Position numbers and translations under genes: made by a program. A stretch of 57,132 bases of DNA, from contig JAOARB010000024.1 in the NCBI GenBank assembly GCA_025210775.1, forward strand, positions 1 through 57,132. The letters are read 5' to 3'. The notes beneath the pieces were generated by a model, which was not told where the DNA came from, did no database searches, and saw only the letters and a program-made list of their open reading frames with translations. Positions 39,836 to 48,325 of the stretch are shown here, piece by piece (position 1 is the stretch's first letter; every line of letters starts with the position of its first letter). Source of the DNA: Prolixibacteraceae bacterium (GTDB taxonomy: Bacteria; Bacteroidota; Bacteroidia; Bacteroidales; Prolixibacteraceae).

Positions 39836-40855
39836 TTAAAATCCTATTATTGTGTCAGATAGTGGGTTTTCTTTATGGGTTTTGTAATTTCGTTTGGCAA
39901 TTTCTTTTGAAGTATTCGCGTAGCAATAGACGCATTCATGTGGGCAGGTATTGTACTGTCCAATGTCTTTACTAGAGATACAGCCACAGATCTCTCGTTG
40001 CCCCTTATCTTTAAGGTTTCTCGATTTCCTAATCTGCCTGGTAGCATCAAAAAGACTTGGCTCGGTAATGGTAACCCCCAAAAAATCCATTAATTGCTTG
40101 TCGTGGCTGAACAGCTCAATCATCAAATCATCATCAACACACTTGTTGTGTGAGATGCCGTATTTTTCCAAAGGAATTTTTTCGGCACAAGTACCAATAT
40201 CGAATTTCCAACTAGCATTGAGTTTTTGAAGGCCACTGGCAAATTCGTGCATTGTATCAGGAGTAAACTCCTTGGAGTTAATGTTTTCTTTTTCAAGGTT
40301 GCTCTCCACCTTCTTGTATATGGCAATATCCGCAAAGCTAAACACCATTTTATTGGTATAGTTTTGAAGTTGATTGCCAATATTTTTCACTCGATCCAAT
40401 AAATCGGATACGGAAATCTTATCTGTCAAAATCATGGGGTCGAAACGCCAAACTACACGATCTTTACCAATTCTATTGGAAAGTTCAATAAAGGTTTTTA
40501 TTCTGCTGGCTAAATCTGGCACATTTCCCTCGTAGCCCTCTCTATCGTAATCGTTTAATGTGAATTGGAAATAATAATTTTTAACATGTTCATCCAAAAA
40601 GTCAAGGTGTTTCATCATTGGCCTTGGATTTTTTGTCCAAAGCACAAGAGCTCTTGCATTTTTAAATGAAACATATAGAGACACACCATTAAAAGGGTTC
40701 TTCCATTTTATGTAACCTTTTTTCCATCTTTCCACAAACCAATCGGCATAAAAAGCTGGTATATCAGTGGAACGACTGGCTGAGACTATAACTGGAGCTT
40801 GAGCATTGACTTTTTCGCCCTGATCATTTACTATTTCTATTTTTTTCCAATTCAT
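39836..40855 (-). CDS. DUF1848 protein with C-terminal CxxxCxxC cluster motif
   Basis: A 339-residue protein. The core has the DUF1848 pattern: VIVSASRSTDIPAFYADWF (22-40), NPFNGVSLYVSF, LVLWTKNPRPM (70-80), WRFDPMIL (136-143) and KFDIGTCAEK (217-226). At the C-terminus, C304-x3-C308-x2-C311 (TCPHECVYC) has the CxxxCxPhiC form of radical-SAM enzymes with Tyr before the last Cys, and a CGC (290-292) just upstream. Usual radical-SAM enzymes carry the motif at the N-terminus. Chemistry is unknown; an Fe-S cluster is likely. Its start overlaps the alkB stop by 4 bp (ATGA), so the two are made together. Confidence 0.8.
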   Translation of the reverse strand: MNWKKIEIVNDQGEKVNAQAPVIVSASRSTDIPAFYADWFVERWKKGYIKWKNPFNGVSLYVSFKNARALVLWTKNPRPMMKHLDFLDEHVKNYYFQFTLNDYDREGYEGNVPDLASRIKTFIELSNRIGKDRVVWRFDPMILTDKISVSDLLDRVKNIGNQLQNYTNKMVFSFADIAIYKKVESNLEKENINSKEFTPDTMHEFASGLQKLNASWKFDIGTCAEKIPLEKYGISHNKCVDDDLMIELFSHDKQLMDFLGVTITEPSLFDATRQIRKSRNLKDKGQREICGCISSKDIGQYNTCPHECVYCYANTSKEIAKRNYKTHKENPLSDTIIGF

Positions 40856-41466
40856 TTTATTACTCGGAATGTTAAATTAATTCGTTCACCTACTCTTTTC
40901 TTTGTTTTGGGAACTTGGTGTTGCCAATAGTGTTGCAGCTCTCCTTTCATTATTAACAGGCTACCATGGCATAGATACAACTCAATCTTTTCATTGGTTT
41001 CTTTATGCCTCAATTGAAATTTTCGTGTAGCCCCAAAATTCACCGAAGCAATAACTGGGTTCTCCCCCAGTTCTTTTTCAGCATCCGTGTGCCAGGAAAT
41101 GGAATCATTTCCATCACGGTACAGGTTTAAAAGTACGCTATTGAAAGTGGTTTCTGCCTTGAGCTCTATTTCCCTCTTTATTTTCTTTAGTACATTTGTC
41201 CATCTCTTTGGACTTAATGTGATACCTGAAAAGGTATAGGGCTTATCATTGTCTCCATACCAAGCGGTCAATCTTGGGAACTTGATAGATTTCCCATACA
41301 TGATCATCTCCTCCTGCTTCCATTCTATTTCATTGAGCAATGCTTTGAAAAAAAGATCACTTTGCCCCATTCCAAAGAAATTAGGAATGTAAAGGAACTC
41401 TCCATTGCTGATTTTTACCAATTCAGGTTGGCACTCTTCCGAATTAAACAAATCCAACTTACCCAT
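40852..41466 (-). CDS. alkB: AlkB-type 2-oxoglutarate/Fe(II) dioxygenase
   Basis: A 204-residue oxidative dealkylase that removes alkyl groups from DNA or RNA bases. Iron ligands are H126 and D128 (ISWHTDAE) and H183 (YWQHQVPK); the 2-oxoglutarate Arg lies in RINLTFR near the end (R195/R201). The nucleotide-lid region PRLTAWYGD is present. I chose the ATG at 41466 (MGKLDLFNSEE); a GTG at 41478 would add four residues. It heads a tight leftward run: DUF1848 overlaps by 4 bp, then helicase (13 bp), coiled-coil protein (2 bp) and methyltransferase-like protein (5 bp). Confidence 0.88.
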   Translation of the reverse strand: MGKLDLFNSEECQPELVKISNGEFLYIPNFFGMGQSDLFFKALLNEIEWKQEEMIMYGKSIKFPRLTAWYGDNDKPYTFSGITLSPKRWTNVLKKIKREIELKAETTFNSVLLNLYRDGNDSISWHTDAEKELGENPVIASVNFGATRKFQLRHKETNEKIELYLCHGSLLIMKGELQHYWQHQVPKTKKRVGERINLTFRVIK

Positions 41467-41478
41467 ATTATAATGCAC

Positions 41479-42170
41479 TATTTTCCTTCACGTGAGAATC
41501 ATTTTATCGTTTAATTAAATTCAAACACAAAATTATCATGAATATCGCAAAAAATAAATGACCACACTAGTTTTTTAAGACATCTCGTCTTTTATATTAA
41601 ATTATAACACTGACATCCATATTAGAATAAGCATATTTTATTTTATTAAATCATTAACTTTCAACACATTAACATCTCAAAACAAAAAAATATGCTTCAA
41701 AATAAAAGTAATAAAGTTTTCTCAGAAACAAATAACTTTTTCGGTTCAAGCAGCACTTGCTCATAAAAAGGTAAAAATAAAAAAAAGTCGATAATTCATT
41801 TATATTTGGATTGCTAACACAAAATATAAAGCATGAATAACGACTTTTCGAGCAACGAAATTATAGGATTTAATCTATAGTTACAAGAGAACCTAAAAGA
41901 TAATAGAAGTAATATCGTGAGTAAACACGATTTGGCATTTGTGTTATTGCTTGAATGCACGTCACAATTGATCTTTCGTGCATTCAATACTAAACCTCCA
42001 CACGATATTATAAAGAGATATTTGTAGGAAGGAAGATACGGGGGATAAGAAATCGGGGGGACTCTTTTTGGGAATAGAGGAAGGTCGTTGTGATTTATAG
42101 GAATAGGGTATGATAATAAGCTACAAAAAAACACTCCTACAGTTAATAGACATGTAGGAGTGTTTTATGA
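41479..42170. other. gene-free stretch with structured, possibly degraded coding DNA
   Basis: About 690 bp without an intact gene. A + strand frame from ATG 41833 reads like protein but has an in-frame TAG after 15 codons and ends at about 42029. The same segment contains inverted repeats: aaaagtcg/cgactttt around 41784-41850, taatatcgtg/cacgatatta at about 41911-42012, and ttgaatgcacg/cgtgcattcaa at 41951-41988. It may be the remnant of a small mobile gene, or structured non-coding DNA. Confidence 0.4.
42125..42167 (-). terminator. terminator of the nitroreductase/YdhR operon
   Basis: The stem acactcctac pairs with gtaggagtgt around a 14-base loop; an A-run on the left gives the U-tract on the minus strand. 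It lies directly beyond the stop at 42171. Confidence 0.75.
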
Positions 42171-42479
42171 TTATAGCTTTTGTGGGCCGTGATTAATAAA
42201 AGAGAGGGGTTCGTTAATTTCGAATATTCGACCTCGAATATCTGTATAGCCCCATTGGCTTAACCTTTCGGTATGTTTAGACAGATATTGTTGGGCATGA
42301 TCACGGGAATCAAAGAGGTATACCCCACCGGCCGTCTTCTGGGATTGATCTTCTGTCCATAATTTCCAAATAAACCCAGGCTCTTGATTGATACTTTGTG
42401 CCAATTCAGACAACTGCTTTGCTAGCTCCTCACCAAAAGCTCCTTGGTGTGGAAAATCTACATACATTACTACTGCCAT
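42171..42479 (-). CDS. YdhR-like monooxygenase
   Basis: A 102-residue dimeric alpha+beta barrel protein of the YdhR family. It opens with a beta-strand MAVVMYVDF, has LSELAQSINQEPGFIWKLW and the family pair GGVYLFDSRDHAQQYL, and ends with FEINEPLSFI. Such proteins may oxidise aromatic compounds without a cofactor, but direct evidence is thin. It is the last gene of a short leftward run behind a nitroreductase and a membrane protein, divergent from an HxlR regulator. Confidence 0.85.
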   Translation of the reverse strand: MAVVMYVDFPHQGAFGEELAKQLSELAQSINQEPGFIWKLWTEDQSQKTAGGVYLFDSRDHAQQYLSKHTERLSQWGYTDIRGRIFEINEPLSFINHGPQKL

Positions 42480-42512
42480 TGCATAAAAATTTTAATTGTT
42501 TTACTTTTTATC

Positions 42513-43094
42513 TTAGAAACCTAACCATGACACTTTCTCTTGCATATCGGGATCTTTACGAGAAGGAGCCATCGGATGTATATCGGGATATCCTATAGGA
42601 ATAATTCCCGCAATCATTCGATCGTCAGAAAGGGACACGATCGATTTCACTTTTTCTGAATCTTTTAAAGGAGCACTAATCCACACCGTTCCAAGTCCCA
42701 TACTTTCTGCTTGCAAAAGCATATTCTGTATGGCAGCACAACAAGCTTGCATAGCCTCTTCTCTTTTACATGGATCGGCATCTTTGGGGTAGGTCACTAC
42801 AATATGACATGGAGCACCTCCAAAGTCTTTGGCATAATGCAACATTCTACTTTTATCCTCTGCGTTGATATAGGTGGCTGACGGGATATATCCTTTGGCA
42901 TATTCATAGAACAACGAACAGATCTCTTCTTTATATTCTCCCTGCACAACAACAAATTCCCACGGTTGACTGTTTCCATTAGAAGGAGCCCAATTGGCAG
43001 CTTCTAACACATTTCGAACCATCTTTTTATCTATTGGGATCGCTTTATATTTACGAATACTCCTGCGTCTTTTTATGATCTCTAATATTTCCAT
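42513..43094 (-). CDS. nitroreductase family protein
   Basis: A 193-residue FMN-dependent NAD(P)H oxidoreductase. The N-terminus IIKRRRSIRKYKAIPIDKK holds the FMN-phosphate Arg/Ser triad (RRSIR), followed by AANWAPSNGNSQPWEFVVVQ, and later by MLLQAESMGLGTVWIS and the final IGYPDIHPMAPSRK. It is complete for the short family (about 190 residues). It lies between a membrane protein gene and the YdhR-like gene, a pairing that suggests quinone or electrophile detoxification under HxlR control. Confidence 0.92.
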   Translation of the reverse strand: MEILEIIKRRRSIRKYKAIPIDKKMVRNVLEAANWAPSNGNSQPWEFVVVQGEYKEEICSLFYEYAKGYIPSATYINAEDKSRMLHYAKDFGGAPCHIVVTYPKDADPCKREEAMQACCAAIQNMLLQAESMGLGTVWISAPLKDSEKVKSIVSLSDDRMIAGIIPIGYPDIHPMAPSRKDPDMQEKVSWLGF

Positions 43095-43193
43095 ATCATC
43101 TTCTTTGTGGTTTTAATCAACCTTGAACGATTTCCCTTCTCTGTCGATAAGACGAATACATCTCGAACATGAGAGAGAGATTAAAACCTTGGT

Positions 43194-43580
43194 TTATTTA
43201 TTCTCTTGCACTTTGAAAAAACTCAATACCGCAAGCAGGGCAAAGAACATTGGATCAGACCAACCAAAACCAACAAACACACCAATGATCGCAGCATAAA
43301 GGGTCACAAGCACACCTAAGATATTGGTCCACATCAGACCTTGGAAAAGTTTTACTGCCGTAACACTTTTATATTGCACGTCCCGAAATAGAAAGCCAAG
43401 GATCGCAATACCTCCGAGGAAGATGCTATTGTGTTGTGATAGGAAGACCGAATAACGATCGTTTAGCTCTACCCCATAATTGGGCCATAACATATGAGGC
43501 AAGAAAAATAAGGCTATAGCAAAAATGGCATACACGAAACTATGTGCTTTTAAAAATACGTTGTTACTAATTTTTTTCAT
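43194..43580 (-). CDS. four-helix membrane protein of unknown function
   Basis: A 128-residue integral membrane protein. Hydrophobic helices lie at about 12-30, 51-65, 77-101 and 108-122. No family is recognised. It is the first gene of the leftward run (then nitroreductase, then YdhR-like) and starts 114 bp from a divergent HxlR regulator, so it is probably part of the same stress-response unit. Confidence 0.65.
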   Translation of the reverse strand: MKKISNNVFLKAHSFVYAIFAIALFFLPHMLWPNYGVELNDRYSVFLSQHNSIFLGGIAILGFLFRDVQYKSVTAVKLFQGLMWTNILGVLVTLYAAIIGVFVGFGWSDPMFFALLAVLSFFKVQENK

Positions 43581-43694
43581 CTTTCTTTATTTTTTGTCTT
43601 TGACAAATAAAGGAATAGATTGTTATATATTTGGTATATATTACCTCGAGGAAACTAGTTTCAAAGAGGTAACCAACTTGTCAATTTTATCAAA
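43581..43694. promoter_or_regulatory. divergent promoter region of the HxlR unit
   Basis: The 114 bp between the divergent membrane-protein gene and the HxlR regulator must hold both promoters and the HxlR operator. Short inverted words (ttggtatatattacc at about 43631) are suggestive but not decisive. Confidence 0.5.
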
Positions 43695-44090
43695 ATGAAG
43701 AAGAAAGAAGAGGTCATATTATCACAGCAATGTAACCTGCAAATAAGAGCAATAAAAGACACCATGGAGCTATTGTCTGGCAAATGGAAGATGCAAATCA
43801 TCGGAACATTATTGCGTAATGGCACCATGCAATTTATGGAACTCAAAAGAACACTCCACGGTATCTCTCCTAAGATACTATCTAAAGACCTGCAAGAATT
43901 GGAGATCAACCAACTGATCACTCGCACCGAGAAGCACACCAAACCTATCACAGTGGAATATGCCATTACTGACCATGGACGAACATTAGATAACGTAATC
44001 GGAGAGATCATTGATTGGGGATTGACCCACCGAAATAAGATTGTAGGAGGATCAAAAATATCAGAAGACTCCAACAAACCAACAGATTAG
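43695..44090 (+). CDS. HxlR-family winged-helix transcriptional regulator
   Basis: A 131-residue regulator with the HxlR winged-helix core: CNLQIRAIKDTMELLSGKWKMQIIGTLL, then MQFMELKRTLHGISPKILSKDLQELEINQLI (recognition helix region) and the wing VEYAITDHGRTL. It has one N-terminal Cys (C13, in QQCN), the position that senses electrophiles or hypochlorite in many HxlR proteins. It is divergent from the nitroreductase run, the standard arrangement for control of a neighbouring operon. Confidence 0.92.
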   Translation: MKKKEEVILSQQCNLQIRAIKDTMELLSGKWKMQIIGTLLRNGTMQFMELKRTLHGISPKILSKDLQELEINQLITRTEKHTKPITVEYAITDHGRTLDNVIGEIIDWGLTHRNKIVGGSKISEDSNKPTD

Positions 44091-44118
44091 AACATTGAAT
44101 ACCACGATAATATTTGGT

Positions 44119-44152
44119 ATCATCCTCTCCGTTTGGGGATTCTGTTGAAGCA
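44119..44152. repeat. dispersed intergenic repeat (gggattctgttga type), copy 2
   Basis: Related to 669-697: catcctctccgtttggggattctgttga here against catcccttcgggattctgttga there. Same orientation, intergenic. Confidence 0.45.
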
Positions 44153-44203
44153 ATATCAACTAATCAGCTATATTAAAGCACCAATTAAAGACAATAAAAA
44201 ATG

Positions 44204-44235
44204 AAATGGGCAGACACATAGGTCTGCGCCCTACA
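44204..44235. repeat. dispersed intergenic repeat, copy 2 (gggcagacac type)
   Basis: Matches 521-552: aaatgggcagacac followed by ataggtctgcgccctac. The inverted words gggcagac and gtctgcgccc can pair. Confidence 0.6.
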
Positions 44236-44502
44236 AAATCACAAAACACTGTCTATCTGATAATTACAACACACCAACAACATCATTTATGACAATACTC
44301 CTTAATATATTATGAAACACGTTCAGGATATCATATCACAAGTCGAAACATGAAACAATGGTGTTATCGTAGAAAAAAAATTAATTCACAATCCTACTTT
44401 CACACGCTTTTTAATACAGTCTCGGACACTCCTCCCTCTTACTTCATAATATATTGATCTATATTCGAATCGATCATTAGACATATTATATAGACCAATG
44501 AT

Positions 44503-44571
44503 TAACCCTACCCTAACCCTCTCTATACCCAAAACCCCATTTTGGGTATAGGGAAGGTTAAGGTAGGGTTA
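44503..44571. repeat. long near-perfect inverted repeat (32-bp arms)
   Basis: The left arm, 44503-44534 (taaccctaccctaaccctc to cccaaaa), pairs with the right arm, 44540-44571 (ttttgggtata to ggtagggtta), with about three mismatches and a 5-base loop. The arms are built from cccta/tagggt words and are C-rich on one side and G-rich on the other, unlike the AT-rich surroundings. It lies between two operons, far from gene ends. Confidence 0.8.
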
Positions 44572-44755
44572 ATAGAGGGTTAAGTTGATGAGATTTAAAT
44601 ACCATTCAAAATAGGTAAGAGTTACTACATAACCACTGATTGGACGGTCTCAAAAAGCGTGTAAATTGTTTATTCTTATTCTATGAAAATATGGTAAAAA
44701 ACGTTTCTCAAAAGAAACGAGCCACGTTTTGTTTTGTAAATAAATAGAGAGAAAA

Positions 44756-44801
44756 TAAAAAATGGTTTGAACTAAAAGAGAAAGCTCAAACCATTATTTT
44801 T
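44756..44801 (-). terminator. terminator of the DUF438/DUF1858 operon
   Basis: The stem aatggtttga pairs with tcaaaccatt around a 15-base loop, with A- and T-runs on both sides. It is just beyond the stop at 44821. Confidence 0.75.
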
Positions 44802-44820
44802 ATAAAGAGGTTTATGGTGT

Positions 44821-45339
44821 TTAATGTTTAAAATAGACCCAATACTCCTCGCTATTATGTTCGACGAGCCAATGTTGGTAATCGAGGCTCAGACTCTTCT
44901 CTATCATTGGGACAGGGATAAATGGGGTGATCACTTTTAATATCTCTCCTTCTTTTAGCTTTTGAAGGGTAGATAGAACTTCATGAATAGGATGTTCTCC
45001 TTTATCTAGATTCTCACGTACATCTTTGGTCTCTTTCACCCTAGAGAGGTCAAACCACTCTGGCTTCACCGTATTGATTGTACCTTCTTCGGCCTCAAGG
45101 GCTTCATGTTCTTCTTGTCCGACTGCTTTTGGCAGTTTAAGTATCAAGGTTTCTATTTTTAATCCTCCCACCATGGCAGCTTGTGCGATGGTCGTCACTC
45201 TTGCTACAGAACGACGTATGATGGGGTTCTTTAGCTTTTTAAACTGTGGAGCTTCGGTAATCAAGATCTCTTCCAACTGAGGGTATGCTTCCAGTAGGTC
45301 GTATATCTTTGTTTTAGGGGTGATGATCAATTTTTCCAT
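44821..45339 (-). CDS. DUF1858 / DUF2249-type protein
   Basis: A 172-residue cytoplasmic protein. The N-terminal 65 residues are a DUF1858 domain (ITPKTKIYDLLEAYPQLEEIL, then NPIIRRSVARVTTIAQAAMVGGL), found in proteins handling redox or NO stress. The C-terminal part (about 95-172: VRENLDKGEHPIHEVLSTLQKLKEGEILKVITPFIPVPM) is a DUF2249-like TusA/SirA fold. It starts 4 bp after the DUF438 gene and works with it, probably in sensing or detoxifying nitric oxide linked to the nearby nitrite reductase. Confidence 0.85.
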   Translation of the reverse strand: MEKLIITPKTKIYDLLEAYPQLEEILITEAPQFKKLKNPIIRRSVARVTTIAQAAMVGGLKIETLILKLPKAVGQEEHEALEAEEGTINTVKPEWFDLSRVKETKDVRENLDKGEHPIHEVLSTLQKLKEGEILKVITPFIPVPMIEKSLSLDYQHWLVEHNSEEYWVYFKH

Positions 45340-45343
45340 TATC

Positions 45344-46585
45344 CTAATCGTTTTTGTTTGAATACTCCAATATCCGTCTTTCCCCTTCTAGTGCTCTATT
45401 TTCCGAAAGATCTTGCGAGACCTCTAGTGTTCCTAGGTATTCGCCATCCTCACCACGTAGTGCAAAATATTCGATCTTAATAAACTTCCCTTTCATCTGT
45501 ATCCAGAAAGGAGCATGAGAGGCTTTGCCAGACTTAAAGTCTTCTAATATTTTTTCTACGATATGGGTACTTCCTGGGGGATGACACAAACGCACATCTC
45601 TATTGATGATAGAACGGTTGCGTACAAAGACTCTTTCTTTCCCTTGGGTAAAGTATTTCACTTTATCGTCTTTATCCACAAAAGTCATATCGAAAGGCAC
45701 GGAATTGAGTATGGCCATAATCTCTTTGGCAGTAAAACTACCCGATGGGAGTTGTATGCTACCATCCGCATTTAAACCTGTTTTATCTTCCTGTTCAGAT
45801 AATCCTTCAGGCTTCCATTCCACTTGAGGGTCATAGAGACAAAAACCAAATTCTAACGTCTGTTTATGGATGCTCCACCACTCCTCTGTAGTAATGACAT
45901 CCATGCTCATAGGGAAAAGGATCTCCTCCTCTTTTTGAACCATATCGATCACTGCTTGTAGTGAGGGAAGAAAAAGAAGATCCAGTGCATCCTTAAGATC
46001 GGTCAAAGAGACATTCTCTGTTTGTAATATCTCGATACATCCTTTCAATTGGTCACGGATCTCATCGTGTTTGCCCCACATCACTTTAGGAGGACCCGTA
46101 ATTTCATTCATCTCAAGATAAGGAAAAAGAAGATACTCCTTTCTAAGGTAGTGCTTATCGACATCCATGAGTTGGTTAAAGAGTGCCTGTAATCCCAAGA
46201 CAAAAGGTTTGAATTCCGATTCCTCGACAGCACTAAGGGCATTTAAAAGTCCTTGTGCTTTTTGAGCTACTTTGATAAGTTCTATATTTTCGTTTTTAAA
46301 AACATCGATAGGATGACCTTCAGGAATCTCTTTGGCTCCACTTAGATCGACATTACCTTCCAATACAGATCCATGTATGTCACACAGTTTCATCACCTCC
46401 TCTTCAGGCAGTCCTTCTTGCATTAACTCTTGTTCCACCTCAACGACTTCACCATAAGGGATGCTTTTCAAGGTCTCCATCAATTCTTGGCGTACCTGTT
46501 CGGCTGATTCACCATCATGAAGCTTTAGGATCAATTCTTTTAGTCGCTGTTTGCGATATTTTGAGTTATTAATAAGTTCACTCAT
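45344..46585 (-). CDS. DUF438 protein with hemerythrin and PAS domains
   Basis: A 413-residue protein. An N-terminal DUF438 domain (about 1-80: YRKQRLKELILKLHDGE, then MKLCDIHGSVLEG) leads to a hemerythrin-like four-helix bundle (about 95-240) with ligand-bearing segments HYLRKEYLLFPYLE, WGKHDEIRDQL and EEEILFPM, and a C-terminal PAS domain (about 285-405: ILNSVPFDMTFVDKDDKVKYF, IEYFALRGEDGEYLGTLEVSQDL). The PAS segment is of the PAS_4/PAS_10 kind. Such proteins bind di-iron and sense or bind O2 or NO. The DUF1858 gene follows at 4 bp. Confidence 0.9.
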   Translation of the reverse strand: MSELINNSKYRKQRLKELILKLHDGESAEQVRQELMETLKSIPYGEVVEVEQELMQEGLPEEEVMKLCDIHGSVLEGNVDLSGAKEIPEGHPIDVFKNENIELIKVAQKAQGLLNALSAVEESEFKPFVLGLQALFNQLMDVDKHYLRKEYLLFPYLEMNEITGPPKVMWGKHDEIRDQLKGCIEILQTENVSLTDLKDALDLLFLPSLQAVIDMVQKEEEILFPMSMDVITTEEWWSIHKQTLEFGFCLYDPQVEWKPEGLSEQEDKTGLNADGSIQLPSGSFTAKEIMAILNSVPFDMTFVDKDDKVKYFTQGKERVFVRNRSIINRDVRLCHPPGSTHIVEKILEDFKSGKASHAPFWIQMKGKFIKIEYFALRGEDGEYLGTLEVSQDLSENRALEGERRILEYSNKND

Positions 46586-46801
46586 AATATATTAGATTAA
46601 GGTAAAATTGTTTCTATTTTAAAATGTCTATCGGTATTGTCGTAATTCCGTTAAAAAGACCTTTTCTTTCTGTTTTAACCGTATAGAAAAGTGATCTCAG
46701 ATGGGACAGACTCTTGTTGTCGAGGTAATAAAAGCCATCATGGCCATTGCAATAAGCTACGACAACAGCGTTATCTACATTTCCTACTTAGAGATAACAA
46801 A

Positions 46802-48325
46802 TCAACGTTGTTTAGGTTTTCTATGTCGCTTGCGCCAAAGAAGATAACCACTAATAAGAACCATAATACCCACCAGACCTGAAAGAGGGACAATAAGAAT
46901 ATAGAAATCGCCTAAAGCAAAACGGAAAAATCTACCAGTATGAATCTCTAGAGAAAGATTCCATAGGGACATCTTAGAAGACTCTAGCATGTCTTGAGGC
47001 ATCGAAGGAAAATCGATATCATGATATAAAGGCACCACTCCTTTATCATAGTCCACCATATATTGATTGCCATGGATATCTTCCAAAAGACCCGTAACTT
47101 TAAAACGACCAATAGGACGTCCAGAAGGGTTTCCTTTATAAGGTTTTGCTTCGGCATAATTGTATATCTCTGGATGGGAAGGGTGCCAAAGGAATAGACC
47201 ATTAAAAGAGCCAATAAGATAGGCTCCTTCTTTGTATGGTTTTAGTACATTGATCCCCATCACACTAACAGGAGGCTGAATAGCAAAGCGGTTTGGAACC
47301 GCATCTACCTTAGGCAAAGAGTAGACTCCCTTCGAAGTAGCCAAGATAAAAGTAGCTCTCTGGTGATCATAGTGAATATCTCGTAGTCGATCATACCAAG
47401 GGTTCTTTTGATCGAGGTGAGAATATTTGATGGGAGTCACTGTCGATTTGGCAATAGGAATAAGCAAAGGAGGTCGTAGAAACATTCCTGAGAAGAAGAG
47501 AATCACAAAAAAGAAGATAAAGCTCGCTCCTACTTTATTGTGCCATTTAGTAGACCAACGATGTACTCTCACTAGAGAAGCAACGTCTTTCTGTTTTTTC
47601 TTACGTCTTCTTGCCCACTGAGGGAAAAAGAAATAGAATATACCTGTAAGAGACAACAGTATGGTTAAAAGACCTAATATGTCAACAAAAAGTTTGCCTG
47701 GGAGACCAAATATCTCGCCTGAATGAATCTGCCATATGGTTTGAAAAAGAGAGACCTTATCTTCATCATCGACAGGACGTTTAAGCTCAATCTTTTCAAA
47801 CTGACTATTTACTCCTTGTGATTTCCCTTTGAAAAGAAATGAGCGGTTTAAGATATAGAGAGTATCCTCTACACTTTCAATGGCAACAAAACGAGAAGTT
47901 TGCTCATCTAAATAAATAGGGTGCCACTGATTACGAAGGGTATCCAATACATATAATCCAGATTGTGTCGCAGCATAAAGATCCCCATTATCGGTACGAT
48001 GGAGGTCAAAGACTTTTCTATTGTCACTACCTTTGGGAAAACCATTAAGACAAGGACGATAGGATTTGAAAGTAGCATCTGTGATCCACACTCCTAATTC
48101 CCCAAAGACCATAATGCTATCCTTGTTAAAGATTAAGTTTCCTTTTAAAGCACTATTATTCCAATGGTGATAGCGAAAATCTTGGGGAAGAAGTTCTCTC
48201 GAAACATCTAGCGAAGAAACGAGATTTCGATGGTTGAGAACAATCCCCGTAACACTAAAATAGATTAATAGAAAAGCGATAATAACTCCTGGACATCGAT
48301 GTAATTTTTTATTTATATTCCCCAT
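46802..48325 (-). CDS. PepSY-associated TM helix protein
   Basis: A 507-residue membrane protein. One helix at about 13-32 is followed by a periplasmic beta domain (about 35-205), two helices (about 213-240 and 268-288), a second periplasmic beta domain and a last helix at about 475-498, ending in a basic tail. The IWQIHSGEIFG and LEIHTGRFF motifs, with membrane-edge His, are typical of PepSY-TM proteins, which often carry electrons to periplasmic or extracellular acceptors or to iron. It is divergent from nrfH, 410 bp away; a role next to nitrite respiration is plausible. Confidence 0.85.
   Translation of the reverse strand: MGNINKKLHRCPGVIIAFLLIYFSVTGIVLNHRNLVSSLDVSRELLPQDFRYHHWNNSALKGNLIFNKDSIMVFGELGVWITDATFKSYRPCLNGFPKGSDNRKVFDLHRTDNGDLYAATQSGLYVLDTLRNQWHPIYLDEQTSRFVAIESVEDTLYILNRSFLFKGKSQGVNSQFEKIELKRPVDDEDKVSLFQTIWQIHSGEIFGLPGKLFVDILGLLTILLSLTGIFYFFFPQWARRRKKKQKDVASLVRVHRWSTKWHNKVGASFIFFFVILFFSGMFLRPPLLIPIAKSTVTPIKYSHLDQKNPWYDRLRDIHYDHQRATFILATSKGVYSLPKVDAVPNRFAIQPPVSVMGINVLKPYKEGAYLIGSFNGLFLWHPSHPEIYNYAEAKPYKGNPSGRPIGRFKVTGLLEDIHGNQYMVDYDKGVVPLYHDIDFPSMPQDMLESSKMSLWNLSLEIHTGRFFRFALGDFYILIVPLSGLVGIMVLISGYLLWRKRHRKPKQR

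Larger units (their letters stand above)
44091..44820. other. gene-free stretch with repeats and a long hairpin
   Basis: About 730 bp with no gene. It carries two dispersed repeats shared with the left end of the window (44119-44152 and 44204-44235), a long near-perfect hairpin (44503-44571) and the terminator of the leftward DUF1858 gene (44756-44800). Confidence 0.55.

Noticed and set aside
41814..42134. 106-residue minus-strand frame as a gene
   Set aside because: It lies over the nested inverted repeats and the terminator at 42125, reading antisense to a broken frame; no protein features.
44503..44571. Telomere-like end sequence
   Set aside because: The ccctaa words are part of a hairpin inside continuous DNA with genes on both sides, not a replicon end.
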